A stretch of 64,000 bases of DNA, from positions 31,558,001 to 31,622,000 of the forward strand of contig OZ038526.1 of NCBI GenBank assembly GCA_964036665.1, written 5' to 3'. The notes beneath the pieces are model-generated. The model saw only the letters and a program-made list of their open reading frames with translations, made no database searches and was not told where the DNA came from. The stretch comes from Gordius sp. MW1. Its lineage: Eukaryota > Nematomorpha > Gordioida > Gordea > Gordiidae. The first letter of the stretch is position 1. Each line of letters starts with the position of its first letter. Positions 49,901 through 60,333 of this stretch are shown here, piece by piece. Both the position numbers and the translations under genes were made by a program.

Positions 49901-52900
49901 AAAAAAATCGATGCCTAGGAATAAGGGTAGTGATTGTAATTTCTAAATCAAAATGAATAAATATATGGGTTTTAAATAGGAATGTTAGAATCTTTTTTTA
50001 TACCCATTTGCTTAGAAGTTCTATAATCCAATGATTTTTTAACCTGAGAACAAAAGCCTGCCCTTGTCCTGCCAAATCTCTATCGCATGGGTGTTGTTAT
50101 TTCCCTTAATTTTATTTTGTAAATTTTGGCGCATTTCTTTGTCCGTCTAACATTGACGTGCGATCAAGTTTAATTAACGGGGAGGGGAGGGGGTTTGGAA
50201 TAAAAGGGAGCAGTAAAAAAGGCGGAAGATTGAGGTAATTTAAACCGTCGACCAAAATACAACACGCATAAATGGGTGGTCCCCACGGTTAATCGTGTAC
50301 GATCGCCTCAAATCGATTGATTATTATTATCGATTAAGTAGTCCACGTTACATTATATTGATTTCCACTCCCTCCCCACTCTGTCTATAATAAAATAAGT
50401 ATTATAACCTTTGTGGCCCCCGCCCCTGCTCGCTAGAATATTCTAGTCGCGTGCAATGGGGGATGATGGGATGGGGGTGTGTTTTGTGTTTAGATAATCA
50501 ACGGGGGGGGGGTATACTAAAATTAAAGGAAAATGTCACGCTTTAGCGAGTTTACTATAGCATCATCACATCACCTCTGACTGAACCATCTGAACTAGCT
50601 CTAACCTACCGACCCTACCCTACCTATTGCAAAGCGGGAATAGCATCATTTCTATTTATATCTCTATCATCACATTAACTAATAAATACGTACATATATT
50701 AAATGCGACTTACTTAACTGTGCGCATGAGCCTCCACAGCATACGAATGAATGAATAAACAAGTGACGAAGGTGATATTAAGCAGTTAAACCTTATTTCC
50801 CGCTCCGAGATACAATATCGTAACAGTACCACCCCCATCCCAACCTAACCTTGAAATCGGCCCCCGGCGCCTTTCAAATTTTACTTTATACTCGCTATTT
50901 CTCCTATTTATAAAACTCGAATCAAATTATCATCAAGCACCCTTCCTACAATAAAATCCTCCCGTTATATTGTCCGTTTTCAAACATAAATCCCCGGCTC
51001 CAATCTACACGCCCATCAATACAATCATCATGAGGTCTTCTTCTCAATTCGGGAAAAATTTCATCTTTTACCAATCCCTGCAACCGGAAGAAATTAAGAA
51101 GAGGCGAGAAAAGGTTTGCTTTTTACGCGATAAAATTATCCCAGGCTATTGGGTGAACGTATTTATATAATTTCGACACGCCTCCCCGCGATGATCGGAT
51201 GGTGTGCCTGCCAGTTATTCTCTCCTTTCATTCTTTATAAATAGCGCTCTCCTCCCAATTTCCTATTGGCCTCTCCTTATATGTGGTTATTTTGACGTTT
51301 AAAGGTCAGAGAGCACCAAATTAGCTCCCAAACCCTAATATTTAGATTTTGCCCCTCCCCCCCCTCAACCATTTTTTTCTCCTATTTTCAAATATTAACG
51401 GGCGACGACCGTGTTTTAAATCCCAGTTTTTATCGGCCTTTGAATAGATTATCGCTCGATTAATATCTTATTAATGGTTCGTCGAAATTCCACAATTTTT
51501 TTGCACATGTTAACCGGGCTAAAAAGTATCGGTGTGCCCCGTCTTAAAATTGAGAACGGGCAAGGCGTGGCTAGGGGAAGGCAAATAGGGTATAAGCTCC
51601 CTCCCCTCCCCTAGCACCAAGAAACCATTAATGATCGACCCCCTCTTACTCCAATAAAAATTAGGTTAGACTAAAACTCGGCTTTTTCCAAATTTGTACA
51701 AATTTTTACGATTTTGTGCTTGGAGAATTTAGGTATGGGTCGCTATTGCATTTTATGCCACTGGAAAACACTGTTTATATGATCAACTATATTACAATTT
51801 TCAATATTTCTTCATTTATTTGCGCAGTAAAACAATTTTGAACGCGCTAAATTTACATAATTTTTTCATTATTTTGCATACTAAATTGAACACTATATTT
51901 GTTTTTGACGAATTAACAAAAAAGGTGGAAATAACGCTGGCACCCTTGAAGTTGCCTCATTCAACGTACGAAATCATAAGGGATATGATATTGGCTGAGT
52001 TTGTTAAAGGTCTTTCCAAAAAAACTAACCCCGAAGCAACGATTAAAATGTTCCCTTCCTACGTCAGATCCGTACCTGATGGGACTGGTGAGTACTTCGA
52101 ACCCCTTGAGCTTAGATCACATGATAATTTTATTTTTAAATTTACCTTGTAGAAAGCAAAACTAGTTGCCTTTTAAAGTATTTTTTTAATTATAAAATTT
52201 CATTTATTTGAGCTTGAAAATAAAAAAAAACCTGCATTAACAGAACAAGGCGATTTTTTGGCTCTCGATTTGGGTGGAACCAACTTTAGGGTACTTCGCA
52301 TCACGCTGGAAGGTAACAAGGTCAGCATGCAGAACAAGATTTACATGATAGCCAAAAAACTCATGACCGGACCGGGCAAAGACGTAAGTTCGCTTTAAAC
52401 CATCTTCTACTTTTATGTAGCCTTTACATAATGTTCCATGTTATCGGTTGCTTCTGACTTAGAGGAACCAGGATTAAGATTTGCAAAAAGTTCGATATTA
52501 TGATTTAAGAATGGCATAATGATTTTAAATCTAATTTTAGTAAATATTTAAGGGTATTAAAATATGAGGGACCCCACCCCCCTCCATTCAAGCTCTGGTC
52601 TAGCTGCAAACTATTTAAAAACGTTCAAAATTATTATACATCAAAAATTATTTAAGTTAACTCCTCAAAATTTAGTTGTTCGATTACATCGGTTCTTGCC
52701 TCGCCGATTTCGTGAAGGAACAGAGCCTGGCTGGTCAAGCGCTGCCCTTGGGATTTACATTTTCCTTCCCTTGCCGACAAGAAGGCCTAACCCACGCCCG
52801 CTTAACTTGTTGGACTAAAGGGTTTACTTGCCCCGGGGTGGTGGGCGAAGATGTGGTTAAATTGCTGCAAGAGGCCCTTAAAAAGCATCCCGTAATTATT

Positions 52901-55900
52901 TATATTATGTAATGCACTCGATTGCGACTGGTTTATCCAAAATGTTATTATTATTTTAATTGTTTTATTATTATTTTCAAATTAAACTGATTATGGAAAG
53001 CAATTATTCGCCTGTCTATCCCGTTTTTACCAGAATTTAGATTAAGCTTTTTCACTGCTTAGCAGAGCCTTGAAAGATTTTAATTGCCCTCTGCCCCGGA
53101 TTCGAAGGATAAAGTCTAAATGGCCTTCCCCCGGTACCAAATATTTTTTAAAAGAAGTCCCAATTTTCAACGTCTCGTAGCAAATTTGATGTTTTAAATA
53201 ACTTGATTTGATAAGTTTTATGAACATAAAATTTAATTGCGCTTAAGCACACACCCCCCCCCCCCCCCTTCCTTTAAAAAATGTCGCGAATTCTTAATTT
53301 TTGGCCATTTATTACCTAAGGAATGCGGTGGGGTAGCTACCGTAGTTGCCCTCTTAAATGACACGGTAGGTACATTGATGGCGTGCGCTTTTCAAGACAA
53401 ATACACCCTGATTGGTATTATATTGGGTGAGTGAGTTGCTTCATTCGCGCTAGCTCTCAATGACGACACTATACTAATCTTAGCCGCGGGGTCATATTGA
53501 CCCCCTCTCCCCTGTGCCTAACAATTAACCCTAGCCGCTCCCCCAAACTTTCGAGATATACGGATTAGGCAGCACTAGTATTGTAAAAACGGCTGCGTTT
53601 TTTTGGTCTGTTTTTCTTGGTCGACCCCTGGGCTTAGTCAAAATTCGAAAACAAACTAGAGTCGACAATTTGTCCTAGTAAACCCAAAGGTCGGCCAAAC
53701 AAAACCCATCCGTTTTTACACCATAGGCAGCACACATTAACATAACACAATCAACTAAAACCTCAATACCACTTGTTATACGTATACCTTTCTTTCTTTA
53801 ATCACTTAACGCGACGCTTTACTAACATTCGATGGTTCAAACGGTAGGAAGTTAACAAAAACATGCACCCAATAGCGCTACTAAACGATACAACCGGTAC
53901 TCTGATGTCTTGCGCTTTCCTCGATCCCCATACGATGGTCGGAATTATATTAGGTACCCACCCGACCGATCGGGCTTGCTCGCCAACTTTTACAAAACAC
54001 TTATCGTCAATCGCATTAACTAATCCTAATTTTTCTCGCACTTTTCTCGTTGCAATAAGACCGCTTTACCTAGCTAATTTTTCGCACATCCCGATAGCTT
54101 ATTAACTACTTAACTCTAATTTTTTAAAATTGGTTTTATACCTAGAATCTCAATCTAAAAACTTTAGGTTTGAGCAGAATTTAATCATTTTAATCTATGA
54201 TTAAATTTGGACTTTTAGTTTTTGCCCTACCCTTTGTTAACCTCCGTTATAAACCTAGTAATATTACCCTCCGTTGGTCTAGTGTTTTGGATGGTAGAGA
54301 GTCGAACGCTCTCTAAATTTTATATTATCACTTTATAACGTGAAGTTATAACAACCCGACCAACGGAGCATTATAAAAAAGTTTTGTCATACCCTAATGT
54401 CCTCGTATTCGTGCCTTTAAATTTACAGGGACGGGTAGCAATGCCTGTTACATGGAGCGACTGGAAAACGTCGAAATGTGGGATGAAGATCGAGACGAAC
54501 CCAAGCAGGTACATAGTAGATATATAGGCGCGATCGATGTTTTAAATTACATGATGATATACGATGGAACATTTTTTATGTTGCCTCCCAATCCTAAATG
54601 CTTCAGCATTAACTTATTAATAAAGCCTGTGTTTTAATAGAATTTAAACTTTTTTTTAGTTTTTAGTGGTATGTATAAATTCCTAGGTTTTGTTTTGTCA
54701 ACCATTGTTTCACCTAAAACTAACTGCTGACTTAGCAAACCACAGGCCAAAATCCTCTAGACTGTCTTTTAAAAATACGTCTAAGCCTAGAAATTAACAA
54801 ACTAAAAGTTTTTGTTCAGTTGACTAACACCAAAAGTAGACTAAACAAACCCCATGTCTTTTTAAGATACTAGTTTTTATAACATTTACATTTATCACAC
54901 CTCCGCCATAAGCTTTCTTCTTCTTTATGCGTTGCAATCGTATATGCTTCTAACGTAAAATGCAGGTAATAATAAATACGGAATGGGGTGCTTTTGGTAA
55001 CGACGGAGCCCTCAACTTTATTCGAACCAAATATGATTACGACATCGACGAACATTCACTCAACCCCGGAAAACAAATGTAAGTTTTTATCATAGACTAA
55101 TAGACTGCTCATTCCCTTTTAAAAAGTGTTCCACATTTGGCATCCATTTTGAAAAGTGAAAAACATGAATTTTGCCCAATTCATATGGTTTGATGAATTT
55201 TTAAAATCGCTAATTGTTCCATGTTATAAGATCAATGATTATTGTCCAATACAATCCATCGCTATACAAACTCTACTTCACTTATCAAAAGGCGGGCATG
55301 GGCGTAGCCAGCTTTAGGGAGGGGCAATTTGAAATCCATAATTTTAATGAATTTCAACAATTTTTTGGATTTAGAGGGGGGCAGCCGCCTCTCCCTGCCC
55401 CCCCCCTTGGCTACGCCCATGGGCGGTCGTTTTTTGCAACACTTTTGATGCGTGAATATATAAGAGATGAGCAGTCTATAAGTCTATGGTTTTTATACAG
55501 CGCTCTCCAATTATTATTTGTGATATTTTAGCTTTAAAACAGCCACTAATATACTAATGCAATGTTATCAACGTCATAACATTTTTTTGGGCCATTTTAG
55601 TTACGAAAAGATGATATCGGGTTACTACATGGGAGAAATCGTGAGGCTCGCCCTGGCGGATTTGTGCCAAAAAGGATTGCTTTTTGGGGGCAACGGGTCC
55701 GAAGAACTCTTTACCCGCGGACAATTTTTCACCAAATACGTTTCCGAAATCGAAAGGTAAACTAGTATGCCAATCAGTTAGTCAGTCATATGTGTTTAGT
55801 TGGGGTACTGGGTGACCCCACGCCCGATATCTATCTTGTTTCAATCTCATATGGCACAATTTGTATATATGTCCTTTCCATTTTAAAATAAATCAGAGGT

Positions 55901-57892
55901 CAAATTTGTTTAAATTTATTCCGCTAGAACCCGGTCCGATCCGATTTTTTAATTAAATTACCCGCCCGAACCCTTCTAAGTGTCCGCCCTGCCATGTTCG
56001 AATCATTAGAGCTGCCCAGCTCGAAATTCATGATGATCCAATTTTTAGAAATAATTTTGTCATGCCTCACTATTTTTTAATTTAATTCTCGATTTTTTGG
56101 GGTAGGAACTTCGATGAATCAATATAAAAACAGTCAGGGAAAAGTGACAAAATAATAAAACGAAAATAAATAATAAATTTAAAAAATCTCATTGAGCTTG
56201 AATTTCCCGGCCGTGCCGGGCTTCTCTGGTCTGTAATTCTCATTAAATTAACTGAGTAATGCCATTTTTGTGCCCTCTTCTAATTTCTTTTTTGTTCTGT
56301 TATAGCGATACCGTCGATGATTTTCCAAACACGCGACAAGTTCTTGAAGAGATTGGAATAGAATTTGTGTCTCAAGAAGATTGTGCCATAGTACAATACG
56401 CCTGCGTCTTGGCTTCTACCCGAGCAGCTCATTTAGCATCAGCCGGTATTTACTAGAAACGTTGTTTGAAAGTTGCAAAAATACCTGGATTTTTTTAGTC
56501 GTTTTTGGGTTCAACTAAGAAATACAGACCCAAATCCTATGGTCTGTTTTTCAAGTTTCGACTAAGCCTAGAAGGTCGAGTAAACAAAAACTAGGTCTTT
56601 TTACCACATTAGTTTACTTTATAGCTTATACTCTTTCTTAAATGTGCTCTCAAGAGCTCTCGGGTTCAAATCCCGCTTTTGGCACTTTCTTTCAAAAGCC
56701 ATAAAATATATCACATTGTCAACACGGCTGTCAGGCCTGGATAGCCATCTTGTTTGTAAACATTTCTTCTCCCCCTAAATTGCGGATAAATTTTAGAAAA
56801 CTGTTCCAAACGGCAAATAGGCGTTTTGAATAGTTATACTACGAGAAGATAATAATTTTGTGTAAGTAAGTTGACCTTTTTATGCTAACACTAGTATAGA
56901 GGATGCCACGTTCAATTAAAAGTTTATTCAGTCGATGGCTTGCCTAGCCATGTATTTAAATATTATTTCCCAAATTAGTTTGTGCATTCGGCATATATAA
57001 ATCGCGCCTAGAAGCTGTGGTATTGTTTGAGTTTTTGTGATTTCTTCCAACAAGGAAGCTCTGCCCTTTAATATAAAAAATCTCGATGAAGTAACTCTGG
57101 AAAACTTTTTAATTTCAAGGTTTTAACTTTATCAGTGCTATGTTAATCGTTCTTTAAAAATAACTTGGTTTTTAGGTGTTGCCGCCATCTTAGTCAAAAT
57201 GGGCCGACCCAAAGTAACTGTGGCCGTGGATGGTTCTCTATACCGTTATCACCCCAAATTTCACACGCTCATGGTCGACAAAATCGCCAAATTAGTCAAA
57301 AACGTCGACGTAATATCTAGATTTCATTATTATAGCTTAACATTTAAAAAATCTCTATATTATGCAGGATAGCTTAAAATTCATATCTAAATCAATTATT
57401 ATTAAGACTTGTTAGCCCTATTAAGTATAGCAAACGTAATTGCTTTGGCAACATTGAAAAGACTTTTATGAACGGTTGCTTCAAGTCTTTAACTTTACAA
57501 AATAAGCATGTTTAGTGTTTTGTACCTTTTTAACAATCGGTACCTTTGATAGAAGACCCTATGGTATCTATACAATAGTGTCAATTTTAAGGGGATAAAT
57601 AATCAATAATTACCAATAGGGTGATTATTATACACGTGTTTCAATAATTTAATTTTTATTTTTGCTGCATACACAGTTCAAGATCCTGCTTTCGGAAGAC
57701 GGATCGGGTAAGGGGGCCGCCTTAGTAGCCGCTGTAGCGACGAGGCTTAGAAAGGAAAAAGCGGATGCTAAGAGAGCTTCAGAAGGCTTCGCTCTTTCGG
57801 GCAATGGATCTTTATCTACGACACCTAGCGATTTAACAACAAACCCAGCAGCATCTAGCCATCACAATAAAAGCTCCAACGCGTCATCCTAA
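46968..57892 (+). CDS. HK: Hexokinase, complete spliced gene (11 coding exons)
   Basis: ATP-dependent phosphorylation of glucose and other hexoses, the first step of glycolysis. Proposed coding exons: 46968-47075, 51925-52087, 52244-52383, 52676-52891, 53321-53426 (or 53848-53953), 54429-54508, 54966-55078, 55601-55756, 56306-56445, 57176-57309, 57677-57892. All junctions are GT-AG and keep frame, giving 523 codons, the usual size of a single-domain hexokinase (about 50 kDa plus tail). Visible motifs: LDLGGTNFR near residues 98-106 (phosphate binding), LGFTFSFP and WTKGF near 162-187 (hexokinase signature), NDTVGT with the catalytic Asp near 223, GTGSNACY near 244, NTEWGAFG with the sugar-binding Glu near 277, and [13 protein letters not shown] near 457 (adenosine site). 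The last 40 or so residues are a Ser/Asn-rich tail. The first exon and the 4.8-kb first intron are inference; exons 2-11 are secure from protein motifs. Confidence 0.93.
49308..49470. mobile_element. hAT-type MITE in hexokinase intron 1
   Basis: Begins CATGGGGGTTTATCCAGC and ends CTGGCTACGCTTATG. The 8-bp flanks GAGGGAGA and GAGGGACA differ at one base. It lies between the two candidate hexokinase first exons. Partial relatives lie at 47502-47655, 49570-49713 and 45648-45770. Confidence 0.8.
50909..50915 (+). promoter_or_regulatory. Candidate hexokinase proximal promoter TATA box
   Basis: TATAAAA lies about 115 nt upstream of the ATG of the candidate alternative first exon, a spacing that fits a short 5' UTR. 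A further TATAAATA lies near 51237, after that exon's donor. Confidence 0.3.
51030..51113 (+). CDS. HK: Candidate alternative first coding exon of hexokinase
   Basis: ATG at 51030 opens 28 codons ending EEIKKRREK just before GTTTGC, in phase 0. This is the same phase as exon 1 (46968-47075), so it would splice to the exon starting at 51925 and give ...[15 protein letters not shown], a plausible hexokinase N-terminus. A TATAAAA box lies about 115 nt upstream. Local GC is higher than in the flanks. Whether this is the main start, an isoform or unused cannot be decided from sequence. Confidence 0.5.
53321..53426 (+). CDS. HK: Hexokinase exon 5A (catalytic-Asp exon, first copy)
   Basis: A 106-nt exon read from phase 0 to phase 1, after acceptor ...ACCTAAG and before donor GTGAGT (strong consensus). 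It encodes 35 residues containing [15 protein letters not shown] and ending GIILG, which joins to TGSNACY of the next exon. The Asp in NDT is the catalytic base in known hexokinases. It matches the family consensus better than exon 5B, including the Val after NDT. Confidence 0.92.
53576..53723. mobile_element. MITE between the two hexokinase exon 5 copies
   Basis: Inverted ends contain TGTAAAAACGG and CCGTTTTTACA. TAGGCAGCAC is duplicated exactly at 53566-53575 and 53724-53733 (10 bp). It belongs with 54666-54870 and a degenerate copy near 56480-56620, all in hexokinase introns. Duplication length suggests a Mutator-like source. Confidence 0.65.
53848..53953 (+). CDS. HK: Hexokinase exon 5B (alternative copy of the catalytic exon)
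   Basis: A second copy of exon 5, also 106 nt, also phase 0 to phase 1. It follows a perfect TACTAAC branch-site-like sequence (53820-53826) and acceptor GGTAG. It encodes [20 protein letters not shown] and continues [16 protein letters not shown]. It keeps the catalytic NDT and the GIILG end but differs at many other positions. Most third codon positions differ from exon 5A even where the amino acid is the same, so it is an old copy kept under protein-level selection. The donor reads GTACCC, which is weak. Since 106 is not a multiple of 3, using both copies or neither would break the frame. No transcript evidence is available here. Confidence 0.75.
54270..54369. repeat. Hairpin-rich tRNA-like element in hexokinase intron 5
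   Basis: An 11-bp terminal stem, CTCCGTTGGTC with GACCAACGGAG, encloses two further perfect stems, AGAGAG/CTCTCT and TTATAAC/GTTATAA, giving a cloverleaf-like outline of about 100 nt. An A-box-like TGGTCTAGTG is present. The T loop and U33 expected of a tRNA are missing, so it is not a functional tRNA by my reading. A short MITE or SINE remnant is likelier. Confidence 0.4.
54666..54870. mobile_element. MITE in hexokinase intron 6, 9-bp target duplication
   Basis: TAGTTTTTA is duplicated at 54657-54665 and 54871-54879. The ends GTGGTATGTATAAA and TTTTTAAGATAC are inverted and resemble those at 53576-53723; the inner GGTTTTGTTT / AAACAAACCCC pair is shared. Confidence 0.65.
55297..55421. mobile_element. 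hAT-type MITE in hexokinase intron 7
   Basis: Ends CATGGGCGTAGCCAGC and TTGGCTACGCCCATG, 125 bp. A shared GGCGG flanks it with a 2-bp shift, so the duplication is imperfect. Confidence 0.75.
55894..56228. mobile_element. CCCG-rich MITE in hexokinase intron 8
   Basis: Begins CAGAGGTCAAATTTG and ends GGGCTTCTCTG. The interior has TACCCGCCCGAACCC and TTTCCCGGCCGTGCCGGG. No clear target duplication. Confidence 0.45.
56480..56622. mobile_element. Degenerate MITE in hexokinase intron 9
   Basis: Right end GTCTTTTTACCAC and inner TAAACAAAAACTAGG match the family at 53576 and 54666; the left end is eroded. Confidence 0.45.
56641..56690 (+). repeat. tRNA 3'-end-like fragment
   Basis: CTCGGGTTCAAATCCCG is a good T arm with B box, followed by CTTTTGGCA, but there is no matching 5' acceptor strand upstream. 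Probably a tRNA- or SINE-derived piece in the hexokinase intron. Confidence 0.35.
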
Positions 57893-58707
57893 TTGCCTCA
57901 CTCGTGAGAATCGCTCCCCTTATGCTTTTAAGTCAGTCCCCTTACCAACTCGAGCTGCTACATAACCAACCCATCATTTTAAAATGTCCTCGAAATACTC
58001 TATGGAGCTTTACACACTCCGCCACACAATACTTAATGGAGCTACGAACCACCCCTCACACTTACCTGGCAAAATACTCTGTCGTCCGTTTGTGCTAAAC
58101 CCTCGGCTTTTTAAGTTTAACGTTATGGTAAGACGTCAAGCATTTTTACCGACCTGAAATTTCACTCACCTGTCTCCCCTACCCCTTACTTTTTAACATT
58201 GTGATATAACGTCCCTAAATTTCTTACCCCTCCCTTTTAAACCCCTATTTTTTATGTGATAGGATTCTTAGGACAGACCCGGTTTGGTGATGATAATCCT
58301 ACCGGCTTATCATTCGTAACACCCTCCCCCACAAAAATGCAATACTCTTAAATTCACTTCTGTCCCCTATTCAATTCTACCCCCGAAGCTTAAATTAATG
58401 CTATATCACTACACTATATCATTTTGATCTATAAATTTCATGGGTCATCTCTCTCACCCCGTCTCTTTACCTCCACGTAATTTATATGGCGCCGCTGCCA
58501 AATGTTTCCACGAACCCACGCATATACAATTCATAACCAGGTTGGTAAATTACATGTTTCGTTACTGCCCTATGAAACATTCGCCGTCAATTATTAATTA
58601 TTTTCATAATATTTGATTTTATCGTTGCGTTTTACCATTCTTAATATGTAACATACACGCGTGCTTACACTTCGTAACATACGTTACAATATGATCTGCC
58701 GGTATCT

Positions 58708-58713
58708 AATAAA
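58708..58713 (+). terminator. Candidate hexokinase polyadenylation signal
   Basis: This is the first canonical AATAAA that I see after the hexokinase stop codon (57890-57892). It implies a 3' UTR of about 0.8 kb. The interval 57893-58708 holds no other ORF with a recognisable domain. Confidence 0.4.
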
Positions 58714-59930
58714 TTCTTTTTAAATCTTAGCGTGCATATATAATTTGTTACAAAAAATTGGTAAACATGTTTGACAGGTGTACAATTTTTGATGACGAAA
58801 CTATTTTATAAGGCTAAATTTATTTTCACTTGCTCATAACTTAGGTGAGGTGGTCAAAATTAATAGCAATCCTTTTCTTTAGTTGTTTTTTTATCTTTGA
58901 AATATATATTTGGTCCAGCGCTGGATGAATTTAATTTATCTCAATGTGCAAAATGAACACCATAAAAACGAAGGACTTAATTTTTTTTAACCTCTGGTAC
59001 TTGTCGCAATGTTTAAAATTAGTATGCACGCTGGATGAATTTAATTCATCTCAATATGCAAAATGTATATAATAAAAACGAATGACTATTAATTTACTTT
59101 AATCTATCGTACTAATCGCAATAAAATTAATATGCTTTCTACATATGGGATTTACGCCTAACATTAAACGAATTTTGACTAACATCAACCTCTCTTATAC
59201 CATATTAGCTGTGGCCTTGATATGTTAGGTTTGTTTGAAAACTGAATAATAAGAGCCAAAGATACTATCATCTAATTTCTCGTCTAAGATTTGCCAATCA
59301 AAATCTTTCGTGGAAAGTGGCCAAAATTAGACTACAACTATAGTCAGAATTAAGTTTAAAATAGGGTCTATCGTTGTAGTATTATAAAAATGGTCTACCA
59401 AATTCACGGTTCTTCCTTGCAAGGAGTTAAAAAGAATTTAAACAAATAATAATATAAACAATATTTTAATTTCATTTTTTTAGCAATTAAATACACCAGG
59501 CGTAGGAAAAAAGAGATTCTTTTATAATATATATAGAACAAGTTTTTTTTATAAGAGAAGGCTAGCTTCTGGTAAAAACATAGACTAATAAAACCATAGA
59601 GAGCCAAACATCTGATAATTTTTTAGCAAGTATAGAAACCACCATTTTGTGTGAAATTGAACCAAACAGTAGAAGTCAACATAATTTATCGTTTTATTTT
59701 ACATGTTTTTTTTTATTTTATAAATTAAGCTATTAGTCTTATTTATATTCTTAAATATTATATGGTGGAGAGGCATAAATATACCTGTGGTTGAGTAACA
59801 AAATGGCAGCTATATTGGAGTATGAATGATTTTAATATTAAAAATCAGGTTCGGCAGTATATGGTTTTATTGTCTATGGGTAAAAATAACGGTGCCTTCT
59901 CATCTCTATTTAATTTACCATTTTACAGGT

Positions 59931-59977
59931 GCCCAACTCGCCGAAACCCTCTTGCCGAATGCATTTTAGGATAATAA
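59931..59977 (+). other. Possible small terminal exon, unassigned
   Basis: After a TTTTACAG acceptor-like site (AG at 59928-59929) a short GC-richer stretch reads AQLAETLLPNAF then stop in one frame. It stands out from the AT-rich surroundings but I recognise no family. It could be a last exon of an unseen gene, an N-terminal DERA exon in another frame, or chance. Confidence 0.15.
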
Positions 59978-60127
59978 CGAACATCTCTCCATTATCATAA
60001 AGAAGGCCCTAAATTGAGTACCTTTTATAATGATTGTCAATTTTATTATAAAAAATACTTAAGTTTTTACTTTAATCCGAAATTGAATTATTAATATGCC
60101 TATTTGTTGGGGGACATTTTTTAATAT

Positions 60128-60316
60128 TTGGACACTCAATTCGGGAAGATCGTTTTCGACAAGTTGACGGGCCACCCATTTTACATGGTTCAAAAAATAT
60201 CAGCTGACATAAATTGGGTTTTGGAAAAGTCAGTGGAATATGATAATCTCACAATTAAAGTTGACGAGATATACAAATATGATAAAAATATAACTGTATA
60301 TATACGTTTACCTTAA
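60128..60316 (+). CDS. Hypothetical 62-codon ORF upstream of DERA
   Basis: The frame starts with TTG, not ATG, so it would be exonic if real. It contains DKLTGHPFYMVQKISADINW. I recognise no domain. It lies immediately before the first DERA exon and could be an upstream exon, but it does not resemble known DERA N-termini. Confidence 0.2.
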   Translation: MDTQFGKIVFDKLTGHPFYMVQKISADINWVLEKSVEYDNLTIKVDEIYKYDKNITVYIRLP

Positions 60317-60333
60317 TCATAATATTTAGTCAG

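Noticed and set aside
51828..51924. Hexokinase exon 2 starting right after the GCGCAG at 51822-51827
   Set aside because: That acceptor would need two bases carried over, but both candidate first exons end in phase 0. The acceptor at 51924 keeps frame and gives a typical hexokinase N-terminus.
53321..53953. Exon 5A/5B duplication as an assembly artefact
   Set aside because: The two copies differ at most synonymous sites and in their introns, so they cannot be one sequence assembled twice.
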